DNA of 64,000 nt. Origin: Fluviicola chungangensis (lineage in GTDB: Bacteria; Bacteroidota; Bacteroidia; Flavobacteriales_D; Crocinitomicaceae). Below the pieces are notes generated by a model that worked only from the letters and a program-made list of their open reading frames with translations, was not told the origin of the DNA and searched no databases. Made by a program: the position numbers and the translations under genes. Shown piece after piece: positions 25,411-34,535 of this stretch. The stretch spans positions 414,709 to 478,708 of the forward strand of contig NZ_VLPL01000001.1 of the NCBI RefSeq assembly GCF_007558725.1, written 5' to 3'. Each line of letters opens with the position of its first letter. The stretch's first letter is position 1.

Positions 25411-25420
25411 CTGATTTTAG

Positions 25421-25447
25421 ACGCTGTGAAAGTTTGTTTTGCGGCGT
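25421..25447 (+). terminator. Degenerate terminator (copy 2)
   Basis: ACGCTGTGAAA (25421-25431) pairs with TTTTGCGGCGT (25437-25447) over 11 positions, using three wobble pairs. The 3' arm and following bases match the terminator of copy 1, showing that the duplication included it. Confidence 0.7.
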
Positions 25448-25517
25448 TTCTATTTTTGTCAAAAGGAACTGCCCTATTAAGTGGTTTCCTTTCCCCGCTT
25501 TGATCTCATTTTTTCTC

Positions 25518-25895
25518 TTATCCTTCTCTTTCATTAATGAACTTCGGCGCAATGACCATCATGGTTCCAAGCACAAAAATCCAGGTGCCGATTTGAGAGA
25601 AGAACCCGATTTTCTCTTCCCAGTTTTCCAATTCTTTCACCTGCCGGGAATAAAACTCCCAATCCTTGTTAAAGGTTTGTAGGTCTACTTTCGTTGCAGC
25701 TTGCTGATGTTCTTCCGAATAATGTTTCTTCAGTACCGTCCAGATATGGTCCAGTTTTTTGTTTAAATGGTAATTCTGGGATTCCCTGAACGAGTTTTCA
25801 GAGTAACTTTGAGCATTTTGTACAAAAAAGGAGAATAAAATAAGGACCAATCCGATTCCTTCGAGCCTGTTTAGCGATGTGCGTGATAGTTTCAT
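25518..25895 (-). CDS. Two-helix membrane protein with coiled-coil-like middle
   Basis: About 125 residues from the ATG at 25895. A first hydrophobic segment (about 13-28), a long charged helical middle (HLNKKLDHIWTVLKKHYSEEHQ, FYSRQVKELENWEEK) and a second hydrophobic segment (about 97-115) suggest a periplasmic helical hairpin between two membrane anchors. No family was recognised. Confidence 0.6.
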   Translation of the reverse strand: MKLSRTSLNRLEGIGLVLILFSFFVQNAQSYSENSFRESQNYHLNKKLDHIWTVLKKHYSEEHQQAATKVDLQTFNKDWEFYSRQVKELENWEEKIGFFSQIGTWIFVLGTMMVIAPKFINEREG

Positions 25896-25964
25896 AGCGG
25901 TTTGTGAATGGTTTTTTACCACGGAAATGTAGTGATTATTTTAGATTGGGAACGAATCCCATTC

Positions 25965-26324
25965 TTAACCGGGATTTTCAACCTGAATTTCGGACCTCAA
26001 CAAGGATAAACGAAAAAGTCCTATTGCAGTTATTGTACAAGCTGTCCCTGCCAATAAGGCGCCAATAAATACAAAACCTGTTTTGGTGAATGTCCCAACG
26101 AATCCTACACCAAAAAAAACGGAACCGATCAATAAATAGGTCCAGGCTCTCTTTGCAGCTTGCTTTTTTATCTTACCTCTGGCAATTAAATAATGGGTTT
26201 CCGCCTCTTCCCGCGTCATATTAAAGGTTCTGACGGCTTTTCTTATACTCGTGTTTTTCAGATGAAGCAGCATCATTTCTTTCATAAAATATTGCTCCAG
26301 AGCTTCAAAATCAGTAGTTTCCAT
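25965..26324 (-). CDS. Membrane protein with HTH-like N-terminus
   Basis: About 119 residues from the ATG at 26324; the codon at 26330 is TTG. The N-terminal 60 residues (SIRKAVRTFNMTREEAETHYLIAR) look like a short helical, possibly HTH-like segment. Two membrane helices follow at about 60-80 and 83-104. No family was recognised. The gene is 11 bp from the DUF1801 gene at 26336, so the two may be cotranscribed. Confidence 0.6.
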   Translation of the reverse strand: METTDFEALEQYFMKEMMLLHLKNTSIRKAVRTFNMTREEAETHYLIARGKIKKQAAKRAWTYLLIGSVFFGVGFVGTFTKTGFVFIGALLAGTACTITAIGLFRLSLLRSEIQVENPG

Positions 26325-26335
26325 ATCCAAAAAAA

Positions 26336-26761
26336 TTATTTTCTACTCAGGTAAGAATCGATCATTCCCTGCAGGACGTTCAGGTCTACGTCTGCCAGTT
26401 TGTTGATGTGTAAGCAACCGCCCGACACTTTGTGTTTTCCCAATATTTTCAACGCATCCGTATGTGCTTCACTTCCTGCTCCAATGTACAGTGTGAGGTT
26501 TGCTTTTCGCGGGGAGAAACCAACCAGAAACCAATCGACTTGTCTCCCGGTGCGCGGACTTTCGTACCGCATGTTGCCGAAACCGATAATGGAACCTCCC
26601 CACATCACGGGTTCTTGTCCCGTTGCTTTTTTCATCCTATCGATCAAAACAAAACAGTCTTTTTGTTTTTGTATATCCGGGATGGTATTGATGAAATCTT
26701 CTGCGCTGATAGCTGTCGGTTTGGTCTTGATCTCTGCCAACTTCGGTTTCTTTTCTGCCAT
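26336..26761 (-). CDS. DUF1801 family protein (paralog)
   Basis: 141 residues. VMWGGSIIGFGNMRYES and LVGFSPRKANLTLYIGAG match the DUF1801 hallmark segments and the paralog at 8690. The N-terminal 20 residues are lysine-rich. It is in a run of small genes with GNAT and TfoX-like neighbours. Confidence 0.87.
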   Translation of the reverse strand: MAEKKPKLAEIKTKPTAISAEDFINTIPDIQKQKDCFVLIDRMKKATGQEPVMWGGSIIGFGNMRYESPRTGRQVDWFLVGFSPRKANLTLYIGAGSEAHTDALKILGKHKVSGGCLHINKLADVDLNVLQGMIDSYLSRK

Positions 26762-26867
26762 CCTGTTGTTTTTTTGATAGTGTAAATGTTTTGGTTTTCC
26801 GCGATATCACTTTTGATCTCTTTTTGAGATGCTTCTCCGTAATCGGAAAAAGAAACAATTGATGACT

Positions 26868-27359
26868 TTACGCGTTTTCATTCTTCCAACAATAAAATAT
26901 CGTATCCACCGGGCTCACCGGCATCTCAGCAGGTAATGTTTCTTTGGGAATACATCTAAAGCGATTCTTCTCATAAAATTTCTGAGCGGCCCTGAACTGG
27001 TCCATTGTGCCCAGGTAAATGGATTCGTAATTCAATTCTGTCGCTTTTGCAAGTGCGGTATCCAACAAGGCTTGTGAAACACCTCCTTTCCCACGGTTTT
27101 CTTTCACTACAAACAGATGTCTCAGGAATCCGGAACAGGAATTGATCCGGGTCAAACCGATCGTACCAACTACCCGGTTCTCGTTCAATGCCACCCAAAA
27201 CAAATTTTCCGGATCTGCAATATCGGAAATTTGCTTCCCGTTCGGATTTCGGAACGGGATTTCGAATTCGTTCTGGATTTGATCCATCAGGATACAGATT
27301 TCTTCCTGGTATTGTTTGTCGAAGGGAACTATTTTATGCATCGTTATGGTTTTGATCAT
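26868..27359 (-). CDS. GNAT family N-acetyltransferase
   Basis: About 163 residues if the ATG at 27359 is used; 27341 (MHKIVPF) is also possible. The acetyl-CoA loop is VVKENRGKGGVSQALLDTAL. A later segment YLGTMDQFRAAQKFYEKNRFRCIPKETLP is typical of small-molecule GNATs. It follows another GNAT gene (27367) by 7 bp, so the pair is likely one operon. Confidence 0.9.
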   Translation of the reverse strand: MIKTITMHKIVPFDKQYQEEICILMDQIQNEFEIPFRNPNGKQISDIADPENLFWVALNENRVVGTIGLTRINSCSGFLRHLFVVKENRGKGGVSQALLDTALAKATELNYESIYLGTMDQFRAAQKFYEKNRFRCIPKETLPAEMPVSPVDTIFYCWKNENA

Positions 27360-27366
27360 TGAAATC

Positions 27367-27924
27367 TCATTTTTCCTCCTGTACCAGGTGCTCTTCGCGC
27401 AGTTTCGCAAACATCAATGAATCTTCAAAGACCTCGTTCACCAGGTAGTGATTCCGAAGAACACCTTCCTGCACAAACCCATTTTTTTCCAGTAATCTCA
27501 ACGAAGCGGTATTGTAATCGGCAACAAGCGCTTCAATCCGGTTCAGGTTCAGTATTTTAAACCCGTAATCAACAATTGCTTCCACCGCTTCCGACATCAG
27601 GCCTTTTTGCTTAAAGCTTTCATCTTCCATGAAATAACCGATCTCCGCCCGTGCATGATCTGTATTCCAGTTATGCAATCCGCAGCGGCCGATGATCTTT
27701 CCCGATGCTTTGTATTCCATCAAAAACAATAAGAAACTGCGGTTGTAGCTAGAATACCCGTTTTGGTATTTGAATGCTTCCTTTTGGTAAGCTTCCTCGG
27801 ATTGATGCCCCAGGATACTTTTGATTTCCTCTTTCGGATAATTTTCAAAAAGTATGGTCATATCCTGTGGGGAAAGTCCTTTGAGCAAGAGCCGGTTTGT
27901 TTCTATGCGTTTAAAGTCCATCAT
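27367..27924 (-). CDS. GNAT family N-acetyltransferase (RimJ-like)
   Basis: 185 residues. FKRIETNRLLLKGLSPQDM is the typical RimJ opening. ARAEIGYFMEDESFKQKGLMSEAVEAI holds the acetyl-CoA loop in a degenerate form (KQKGLM), and RIEALVADYNTASLRLLEKNGF is the usual C-terminal part. It is followed directly by the second GNAT at 26868. Confidence 0.9.
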   Translation of the reverse strand: MMDFKRIETNRLLLKGLSPQDMTILFENYPKEEIKSILGHQSEEAYQKEAFKYQNGYSSYNRSFLLFLMEYKASGKIIGRCGLHNWNTDHARAEIGYFMEDESFKQKGLMSEAVEAIVDYGFKILNLNRIEALVADYNTASLRLLEKNGFVQEGVLRNHYLVNEVFEDSLMFAKLREEHLVQEEK

Positions 27925-27927
27925 GCT

Positions 27928-28242
27928 TCAGGTTGTTTCGGATCCGACATAATTCAAGGCTTCTTTTGCGAATTCCGCCCATTTATCCACGTAATCATAC
28001 GGAACCTGTACCCATTCTTTCATGGGACGTTTCTTACCGGAAGGATCGAATTGACGGGTACCATCCAAGCTCAAAGCATCCCGATGTACTTCCCCGGTCA
28101 GCTTGAAGACCATTTCGTTGTCAAACAAACTTATAAAAGCCTTTCCTTTGATTTTAAAACACGGTTTTCCGAACATCTGGCTTTCCTGAGCTTCTTTCAG
28201 TTTGCGGCCGATTTCCAGATACGCTGCTGCTTCTTTTTTCAT
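27928..28242 (-). CDS. TfoX N-terminal-like / MmcQ-like protein
   Basis: About 104 residues from the ATG at 28242. KMFGKPCFKIKG-type phrasing (SQMFGKPCFKIKGKAFISLF) resembles the TfoX_N domain, followed by DALSLDGTRQFDPSGKKRPMKEWVQVP and a final helical part. The exact role is unknown. It lies 3 bp upstream of the RimJ-type GNAT gene, in one probable operon (27928, 27367, 26868). Confidence 0.75.
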   Translation of the reverse strand: MKKEAAAYLEIGRKLKEAQESQMFGKPCFKIKGKAFISLFDNEMVFKLTGEVHRDALSLDGTRQFDPSGKKRPMKEWVQVPYDYVDKWAEFAKEALNYVGSETT

Positions 28243-28477
28243 ACCATTGCTTTCTATTATTCCGAATACATTCTCCCGAAGACAACCGATAATCCCTGCC
28301 AGTATCATCTATCGGTAACAAGCTGTTCTTTTCGTTTTATTCTTTCAAAACGGATGAGATTACCCGGATAAACACGAATTAAAAATACATAAATTCGTTG
28401 TTTCAATTTTCATCCTGTACAAATTCCAATATATTGAAATCACACTACCGATAAACATTTATCGAAAAATATAACTA

Positions 28478-29401
28478 TTAATTAAATGTCCTTCTGAATT
28501 CGAGGGGCGATTGGTTTGTTTTCGCTTTGAAGAGTTTACTGAACGACTGCGGGTATTCAAACCCCAATTCATAGGCAATTTCAGTGACGGACAGCTGTGT
28601 CACCGACAATTTTTCTTTCGCTTTTTCGATGAGTTTGTCGTGAATATGCTGCTGTGTATTTTGCCCGGTTAACGAACGCAGCATGTCGCTCAAATAACTC
28701 GGCGAAATATTCAGCTTCTCAGAAAGGTACTGAACAGTCGGTAATCCTTGTTTGAGGGAAACCTCGCTGTCAAAGTGATCATCAAGGATCTCATCCAATT
28801 TTTGCAGCAGATCGGCATTGACTGTTTTCCTGGTGATGAACTGACGCTTGTAGAACCGGTTTGCATAATTCAGCAATAATTCGATTTGGGAAATGATCAC
28901 ATCCTGGCTGAAATCGTCGATGCGGCTATTCAATTCTTCCTCAATATTTTTAAAAATGGAAATGACGGTTTCTTTTTCCTTATCGGATAAATGCAGGGCT
29001 TCGTTGATCGAATAAGAGAAAAAGCCATATTGCCTGATCTTTTTTGCGAGCGGGTAATTCCACAAAAAATCCGGATGAATGAGCAGTGTATATTGCGAAC
29101 ATTCCCCGGGGTTGGTCCCTGTCTGATTTCCGAGGATCTGGTTAGGCGAAGCAAAGAGCAATCCTCCTCCGTCAAAATCATAATATGTCTGACCGTATCG
29201 GATCTTCCCGCTCAATTGCCGCTTGTAGGATATTTTATAAAAATTCAATACGTGCGATTGCGGGAAATTCCCGTTTATTGACTGGCTCGCATCGGCATTG
29301 ATAAACCCGATCAGGGGATGCTGCGGGTCAGGCAAACCAAAACTGTGAAATGCTTCCGATAAGCTATTGAAGCGCTGATGAATGACTTCTTCCTTTTTCA
29401 T
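28478..29401 (-). CDS. AraC family regulator (paired with SDR)
   Basis: 307 residues. N-terminal sensing part (about 1-190) with LIHPDFLWNYPLAKKIRQYGFF, then an AraC HTH pair (about 210-305): QYLSEKLNISPSYLSDMLRS and VTEIAYELGFEYPQSFSKLFK. A close paralog at 49862 shares the IHPDFLWN..LA..IRQYGFF, YKRQFITRKTVN and QQHIHDKLIEKAKEKLS segments. It lies just downstream of the SDR gene (29466), which it probably controls. Confidence 0.93.
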   Translation of the reverse strand: MKKEEVIHQRFNSLSEAFHSFGLPDPQHPLIGFINADASQSINGNFPQSHVLNFYKISYKRQLSGKIRYGQTYYDFDGGGLLFASPNQILGNQTGTNPGECSQYTLLIHPDFLWNYPLAKKIRQYGFFSYSINEALHLSDKEKETVISIFKNIEEELNSRIDDFSQDVIISQIELLLNYANRFYKRQFITRKTVNADLLQKLDEILDDHFDSEVSLKQGLPTVQYLSEKLNISPSYLSDMLRSLTGQNTQQHIHDKLIEKAKEKLSVTQLSVTEIAYELGFEYPQSFSKLFKAKTNQSPLEFRRTFN

Positions 29402-29465
29402 ATTGAAATTTAAACAATGATAACCGAATAACCTATTGGTTCCCGGTTACCATTTGTGTTTTTTT

Positions 29466-30329
29466 TTAATGAACCAGGTCCTGGGCAGAATTGGAAACCG
29501 CCTCCCATTTCTCCCACTCTTCCATGCGCTCCGCGTAAGCTTTGCGCACCCATGGTAAATTGTGGCTTCCGAGAAAGAATCTCAGCGGCGGATTTTCTGC
29601 ATCAACTATCTGGAAGAGCGCTTGCGGAGTTGCTTCCGGGTTTCCTCTTTCCATGGTGGTCAGTTGTCCGAAAAACGCTTCTTTGTAACCGGCATAAAGT
29701 TCCATTCCTTCTGAAAACTTAAGCGATTCGGGACTTCCGAATTCCGTTGCGTAGGCACCAGGTTCGATTATCGTTACTTTGATCCCGAATGCCTTCACTT
29801 CTTCCGCCAGGCTTTCGTGAATGGCTTCAAAAGCCCATTTGGAGGAACAGTAGTACCCGATTACCGGCAAAGTCACATGCCCCAAATTACTGGATGTTCC
29901 TAAAATATGTCCACCACCCTGTTTGCGCAACAATGGCAAAGCCGCCTGTATCACTGCAAGCGGACCGTATACATTGGTTTCGAACATGGCGCGAACCTCA
30001 TCCGCGTTTGCTTCTTCGATCGTTCCTACCAATGAATAACCTGCGTTATTGAACACAATATCCAGTCTTCCGAAATGTGCGTGTGCCTGTTCGACCGCTT
30101 TTTTCACCTGGTCGTGATTCGTCACATCGAGTTCCAGGGTGAGGACCTGGTCGCCGTATTTTTCTTTGAAATCAGCGATGCTTTCCAGTTTACGTGCTGT
30201 TGCTGCCACTTTGTCGCCGCGTTTGAGAATTGCTTCCGTCCAGACACGCCCGAACCCCCGGGAAGTTCCTGTTATAAACCAAATCTTCGGAGTTGACGTG
30301 TTGTTTGAATTGTCTTTTTGATGTACCAT
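29466..30329 (-). CDS. SDR family oxidoreductase
   Basis: About 287 residues from the ATG at 30329. Classical SDR features: WFITGTSRGFGRVW (TGxxxGxG), NNAG in DIVFNNAGYSLVG, catalytic YxxxK in IGYYCSSKWAFEA, and the cofactor-binding IIEPGAY. The subfamily resembles those annotated as ketoreductases; the substrate is unknown. It is directly upstream of the AraC gene on the same strand. Confidence 0.93.
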   Translation of the reverse strand: MVHQKDNSNNTSTPKIWFITGTSRGFGRVWTEAILKRGDKVAATARKLESIADFKEKYGDQVLTLELDVTNHDQVKKAVEQAHAHFGRLDIVFNNAGYSLVGTIEEANADEVRAMFETNVYGPLAVIQAALPLLRKQGGGHILGTSSNLGHVTLPVIGYYCSSKWAFEAIHESLAEEVKAFGIKVTIIEPGAYATEFGSPESLKFSEGMELYAGYKEAFFGQLTTMERGNPEATPQALFQIVDAENPPLRFFLGSHNLPWVRKAYAERMEEWEKWEAVSNSAQDLVH

Positions 30330-30461
30330 AACTTGTTTGTTTAAATGATACTCCAAAGGTCTTCAACTCCCGGTTTTTGATTGTATCCTTTTTGGGGGAC
30401 TTTGTATCCAAAATGAGGAAGGGCTCTTTTATCCGGGATATTTTGCATTCGGTATATATTT

Positions 30462-30755
30462 TCTTTTGTCTGCGCGCTGATCTCGCGGATGAATATTTGG
30501 GGACGATTACTTAACGGATTTAACGGATCCAACTAATTTGATCCAAGATCCTTATTTATTTTTTGTCTACACGCGGATCTCGCTGATCTCGCGGATGAAT
30601 ATTTGGGGACGATTACTTAACGGATTTAACGGATCCAACTAATTTGATCCAAGATCCTTATTTATTTTTTGTCTACACGCGGATCTCGCTGATGAATATT
30701 TGGGACGATTACTTAACGGATTTTATGGATCCAACTAATTGGATCTGTGATCTTG
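30462..30755. repeat. 106-bp tandem repeat, 2 identical copies plus a third
   Basis: Positions 30479-30584 and 30585-30690 are identical 106-bp units beginning GATCTCGCGGATGAAT. A third copy from 30691 lacks 9 bp and has a few changes (TTTATGGATCC). A partial unit precedes them from about 30462. The unit contains nested GCGGATCTCGCTGATCTCGCGG, which is partly self-similar. The array fills the space between the SDR gene and the 3' end of the sterol desaturase gene. Confidence 0.9.
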
Positions 30756-30757
30756 TT

Positions 30758-31504
30758 TTAAATGGTTGTTTTTGTTGCTGCATTTCTATAAGCAGGATGA
30801 ATTGTTTTAAAAAGAAGATCCCAGACAGAAGTATAAAAACCAAAATTGTAATTCGGGTCCCGGTGGTGCAGGTAGTGGAATTCTGAAGTACACAGGAATC
30901 CTTTTTTGGCAAGCTTTATCCAGGACGGAGGCAATATGGAATGATTGAGGTGTCCGATTGTTCCCCAAAGCGAATTGAGCAGCAAATAGAGTGAAATTCC
31001 CATAGCGGAAAAAGGATAGAAGATCAAAACGCCAAGCATCATCCCTCCGAAACCAATGGACTCAATGGGATGGAGCACAAACAAACTCAGGAGATTCGTC
31101 GATTGGTGTTCGTGGTGCCGTTCGTGAATTTGTTTCATGTGACTTAAGAAATGGACCGCCCGATGAAACACGTACATCAGCAAGTCCATGATCAGTGTCA
31201 GTGATACCAGTTCCACTGCCACCTGAAGAAAACCGTACTCCTTATCCAGCCTGATGAATCCGTATTTCCAGAGATAAACTCCCAGAACAAATACCAGAGT
31301 ATTGCAGAAAACGGTGACGATACTCAACAGTATATCCTGTAAGATAACGGGTTGCCGATTTCCCAAACGCTGATTTCCCGGAAAAACACTCAGCATTGAA
31401 TACACACCCAAAGACCCGATATAAATTGCGAAATTGATGACCAATCCGTAACCAATCACACCGAAAAGACCGGCGCGCTCCAATGCTCCAGGGATGACTT
31501 CCAT
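30758..31504 (-). CDS. Sterol desaturase / fatty acid hydroxylase family
   Basis: 248 residues, multi-pass membrane protein. Di-iron His boxes are visible: FHRAVH (HxxxH), HERHHEH (HxxHH) around residues 130-152, and EFHYLHHRDPNYNFGFY (HxxHH) near residue 220. The family hydroxylates or desaturates lipid chains. The tandem repeat array sits just after its stop codon. Confidence 0.92.
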   Translation of the reverse strand: MEVIPGALERAGLFGVIGYGLVINFAIYIGSLGVYSMLSVFPGNQRLGNRQPVILQDILLSIVTVFCNTLVFVLGVYLWKYGFIRLDKEYGFLQVAVELVSLTLIMDLLMYVFHRAVHFLSHMKQIHERHHEHQSTNLLSLFVLHPIESIGFGGMMLGVLIFYPFSAMGISLYLLLNSLWGTIGHLNHSILPPSWIKLAKKGFLCTSEFHYLHHRDPNYNFGFYTSVWDLLFKTIHPAYRNAATKTTI

Positions 31505-31510
31505 ACGTTT

Positions 31511-31903
31511 CTACTTCAAGCGTTCCAATTGTCCTTTCCGCTTCACCAGGTTTTTGTAATCCCATTGAATGTTGCGGCCTTTTTCCAGCCAGCGTTCCAG
31601 GTTCTCCAGGTTTACTTCGGACAGATCAGTATAAAAAACCGATGCATCTTTAAACTTTTCTCCCTCTACATTCAATCCGGGTTCGTCGAAGTCTTTCCCG
31701 CTCCAGAACATCAACCGCACTCCACGCTTTTGAGTGCTATAACCAACGATCGGGTTTCCATCCAGGAACCAAACGGGGTGCGCATGCCAAATCTTGTTTT
31801 CGGCCTCAGGAAGTCCGCGGCAAATCTCATTCGCCAATAAATCACAGATGAGTAAGTATTCGTCTTGCTGTGAGAGGTTGTATGTTTGGATTTCGGGTTC
31901 CAT
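31511..31903 (-). CDS. DUF1801 family protein (distant)
   Basis: 130 residues. IWHAHPVWFLDGNPIVGYST and GVRLMFWSGKDFDEPGL match the DUF1801 pattern more loosely than 8690 and 26336. It ends 6 bp before the sterol desaturase gene start, so the two may be cotranscribed. Confidence 0.8.
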   Translation of the reverse strand: MEPEIQTYNLSQQDEYLLICDLLANEICRGLPEAENKIWHAHPVWFLDGNPIVGYSTQKRGVRLMFWSGKDFDEPGLNVEGEKFKDASVFYTDLSEVNLENLERWLEKGRNIQWDYKNLVKRKGQLERLK

Positions 31904-32014
31904 TAATTGTTGAATTATTATCCTGGGTTCTAAAATACAACTTTCTCAATCAAAAAGTGATTCATACACGGCTACCAGACATTCATATCCTGGTAAAGTA
32001 TGTTTCAAAGGAAC

Positions 32015-32353
32015 TTATTTCAGAAGCCGAACCAAGGTAATAACGATAATTACTCCCAGAATGGAGGTATAGATTGTTTTGTTGTATTTCGCTAGCCAAT
32101 CCGGGAGATAAATATCAAAATTGGCTTTTGCAGAATCGGAATATCTCCTGGCCAATACTGTCAACGGGCAAAAGAATTTAAAAACCAGCAGGATGATGCC
32201 CTCCAGGATAAAAAGTCCGTACCCGATCCACAACCAGCGGTCTATTTTATTCGTAATGACCGCATAAAGCATGTAGAAGATCACCACGTTGAAAAAAAAC
32301 CAAATAGCGGTGTGGACCGTTTTAATGACCCGTAATTTGCCTTCATTCTTCAT
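32015..32353 (-). CDS. Membrane protein, unknown function
   Basis: 112 residues with three hydrophobic helices (about 10-32, 40-60, 90-109). FFCPLTVLARRYSDSAKANFDIYLPDW is a recurrent cytosolic or periplasmic loop in small Bacteroidota membrane proteins. It follows the DUF998 gene by 18 bp. Confidence 0.7.
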   Translation of the reverse strand: MKNEGKLRVIKTVHTAIWFFFNVVIFYMLYAVITNKIDRWLWIGYGLFILEGIILLVFKFFCPLTVLARRYSDSAKANFDIYLPDWLAKYNKTIYTSILGVIIVITLVRLLK

Positions 32354-32371
32354 GCTCAGTCAGTTGAATTT

Positions 32372-33457
32372 CTATTCGGAAAACCCGCGATTTTCACGTT
32401 GAATGAGCGCAATTGCAAAGACCATGATCCAGAACATGAATGCGCCGATATTGAAACGTTCCCATATCCCGATATACGGTGTCGGGAGATTGGCCTGGAT
32501 ACCCGGGGATTCCACACCAATGAGAATTCCAAAAATTATAAAAACAACAAATATCACAGCGGTAAAAACACGAAAACGCTTTCCCAACGCTGCCGCTCCG
32601 AATCCCATCAGCAACATCATGAGAACAACGGTGATCGTTGCCCAAGTGATGTGCAGGGTATCCGTCAACGTTCCCTGTCCGGCAGCAATCACTTCACGCT
32701 GATGCATGGGAGGCCAGTAGAAATTGAAGATACTGTAACCAATGATCAGTATTCCCGTCATACGCAAGGCACGATTTCCCCGGGCAATTTGCAGCACTCC
32801 CCATCCGAAAGCAGCAAACAGCAGAGGATACAACATACACAACAACACCCATACGATCCTTGTCGGCGCACCGATTGCCGACAATTCACTCACCGTAAGG
32901 GAAACCATGCTGTACCCTTCGTAGAGCACCGGAACAAATATATTGATCGCAACATACCAAAGCGATGAAAGAATTCCGCAAATCAATAAATTCTTTGTGA
33001 CTTGTATGCTGTTAAACTTCAAAGCCATTAAGGGTATAACCAGTACCAAACCCGCTAAAACAGGAAATCCCCACATTGCATGGAGCCAGTGAAGTTCCCG
33101 GATGATGCTGATCTCAACAACAAACCAAACGACCAATCCACCAAGTGCCAGTCCTGCCACCAGCCAATCTGACTTTGCCCGGAAATAGACCATAATGAAT
33201 CCCATCAGGTTCAATACTCCCAATTCAAAAAGAAATGTTCCGGGAAAAAAGAAATCCTGGAATACACCGTGCAGCATACTGACTGGCATATCCATCAAGC
33301 TTCCGTCAGGAGCTGCCATCAGCAAAATACCTCCCAGTAAACAACCGACTGTCTCGTATCCTAAAATGCACAGCAATATGATCCATTCCCATTTCGGCCG
33401 AACAGCAAGCTTGCGTGTTTGATGTTCCCCGCTTTTATTTCCTGTTTTTGTTGCCAT
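32372..33457 (-). CDS. Multi-pass DUF998-like membrane protein
   Basis: About 361 residues from the ATG at 33457. About 12 hydrophobic helices. The C-terminal half (LLICGILSSLWYVAINIFVPVLY, GIMNF-type repeats) has DUF998-like features, while the N-terminal half looks like a second membrane module. It is probably one operon with 32015. Confidence 0.75.
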   Translation of the reverse strand: MATKTGNKSGEHQTRKLAVRPKWEWIILLCILGYETVGCLLGGILLMAAPDGSLMDMPVSMLHGVFQDFFFPGTFLFELGVLNLMGFIMVYFRAKSDWLVAGLALGGLVVWFVVEISIIRELHWLHAMWGFPVLAGLVLVIPLMALKFNSIQVTKNLLICGILSSLWYVAINIFVPVLYEGYSMVSLTVSELSAIGAPTRIVWVLLCMLYPLLFAAFGWGVLQIARGNRALRMTGILIIGYSIFNFYWPPMHQREVIAAGQGTLTDTLHITWATITVVLMMLLMGFGAAALGKRFRVFTAVIFVVFIIFGILIGVESPGIQANLPTPYIGIWERFNIGAFMFWIMVFAIALIQRENRGFSE

Positions 33458-33540
33458 GACAGTAAAATAAACGAACGAAACGATCCCGGACAATGATATT
33501 CGTCACCGCTCATGCATGGAAGCTACAGGGACAAAATCAC

Positions 33541-34086
33541 CTATTCTTCCAAATCCTTTAAATTTTTGACTGCTCTCTTTTTAAAATCTTTCGAGTATTT
33601 ATCCATTTGATCTTCCAGGCAAAACCTTAACTCGTTTTTGAGTTCCGGATACTTCCGGGTCAGTTTAAGGAGTACGAAAGCAGCCCGTGATTTAATTGTA
33701 ACATTTGTTTCGGCAGATATTAACCATTCGAAGGATAAATCGATTGCTTTTCCTTCGTTTTGGGGAGGCACACCGGCAATGAGCCAGTAATTGGCAAAAG
33801 ATGTCAGGTAAGCCGGATTGATTGCTTCCACATATTCCAACAAAAAAGGGAGTGCTTCATACAGCTTTCCCGGATTCATGATTCCAACGCCACTGAGCAT
33901 CCAAAGGAACCGGGTTGCCGTTTTCCTATCACAACGCAGCAAACCGGAAAGTTGTTTCAGATCACCGTTTTGTTCGACAAGGAGTGTTGCCCAGGCTTTT
34001 CGTTGTGCTTCGGTGCTCCCCGCAAGTGATGATTCCAGTTCCGAATAGAAATCAGCAGCTTCCTTCATTCGAGTCACGGGGTTCAT
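33541..34086 (-). CDS. Hypothetical HEAT-like protein
   Basis: 181 residues, all-helical. Tandem helical pairs (KQLSGLLRCDRKTATRFLWML, FLLEYVEAINPAYLTSFANYWL, NVTIKSRAAFVLLKLTRKYP) suggest a short HEAT/ARM-like array. Its start overlaps the GNAT stop at 34083-34086 (ATGA), so the two are translationally coupled. Confidence 0.6.
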   Translation of the reverse strand: MNPVTRMKEAADFYSELESSLAGSTEAQRKAWATLLVEQNGDLKQLSGLLRCDRKTATRFLWMLSGVGIMNPGKLYEALPFLLEYVEAINPAYLTSFANYWLIAGVPPQNEGKAIDLSFEWLISAETNVTIKSRAAFVLLKLTRKYPELKNELRFCLEDQMDKYSKDFKKRAVKNLKDLEE

Positions 34087-34535
34087 AGGATATCCTTTTC
34101 AAAACAGATACTATCCACAACATTCGTATACTGTCCGTAATTCGGTATGACGCGGTAATGGTGCTTTGTATACAATGCAACAGCTTCTTTCATATCGTCT
34201 CCGGTTTCCAGAATGCATCTACTGCAGCCCAGTTCTTTTGCCCAGCTTTCCAATTCGTTCAAAACCAATGATGCAATTCCCTTTCCACGCTGATCTGCCG
34301 GAACGAACATGCGCTTGATTTCCATTGTTCCCGGTCGATATTCCTTCATTGCTCCGCAGCCGGCAGCCCGTTCTTCTTCATAAACCAGTACTACGTGTTT
34401 GATCCGATCAATTTGATTGAACTGAGCAAAGAACTCATTTGCCTCGCCATTTCGTATGGCCAAGTAGTTATCCAATTCAGAAACCAACCCCCGGAAATCC
34501 GGATTATCCGAAGTTGTTCTTTTTAGTGTGATCAT
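34083..34535 (-). CDS. GNAT family N-acetyltransferase
   Basis: About 150 residues from the ATG at 34535; the upstream codon at 34541 is TTG. The acetyl-CoA loop is FVPADQRGKGIASLVLNELESWA (Q/RxxGxG/A). The C-terminal segment CILETGDDMKEAVALYTKHHYRVIPNY is typical. It has 4-nt ATGA overlaps with the genes on both sides (34532-34535 and 34083-34086). Confidence 0.9.
   Translation of the reverse strand: MITLKRTTSDNPDFRGLVSELDNYLAIRNGEANEFFAQFNQIDRIKHVVLVYEEERAAGCGAMKEYRPGTMEIKRMFVPADQRGKGIASLVLNELESWAKELGCSRCILETGDDMKEAVALYTKHHYRVIPNYGQYTNVVDSICFEKDIL

Noticed and set aside
30462..30755. CRISPR array
   Set aside because: The units are directly adjacent 106-bp copies without distinct spacers.
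32399..32968. Long plus-strand frame antisense to the DUF998-like gene
   Set aside because: It is composed of His, Asn and Ser typical of antisense frames of a membrane protein; the minus-strand frame is far more plausible.
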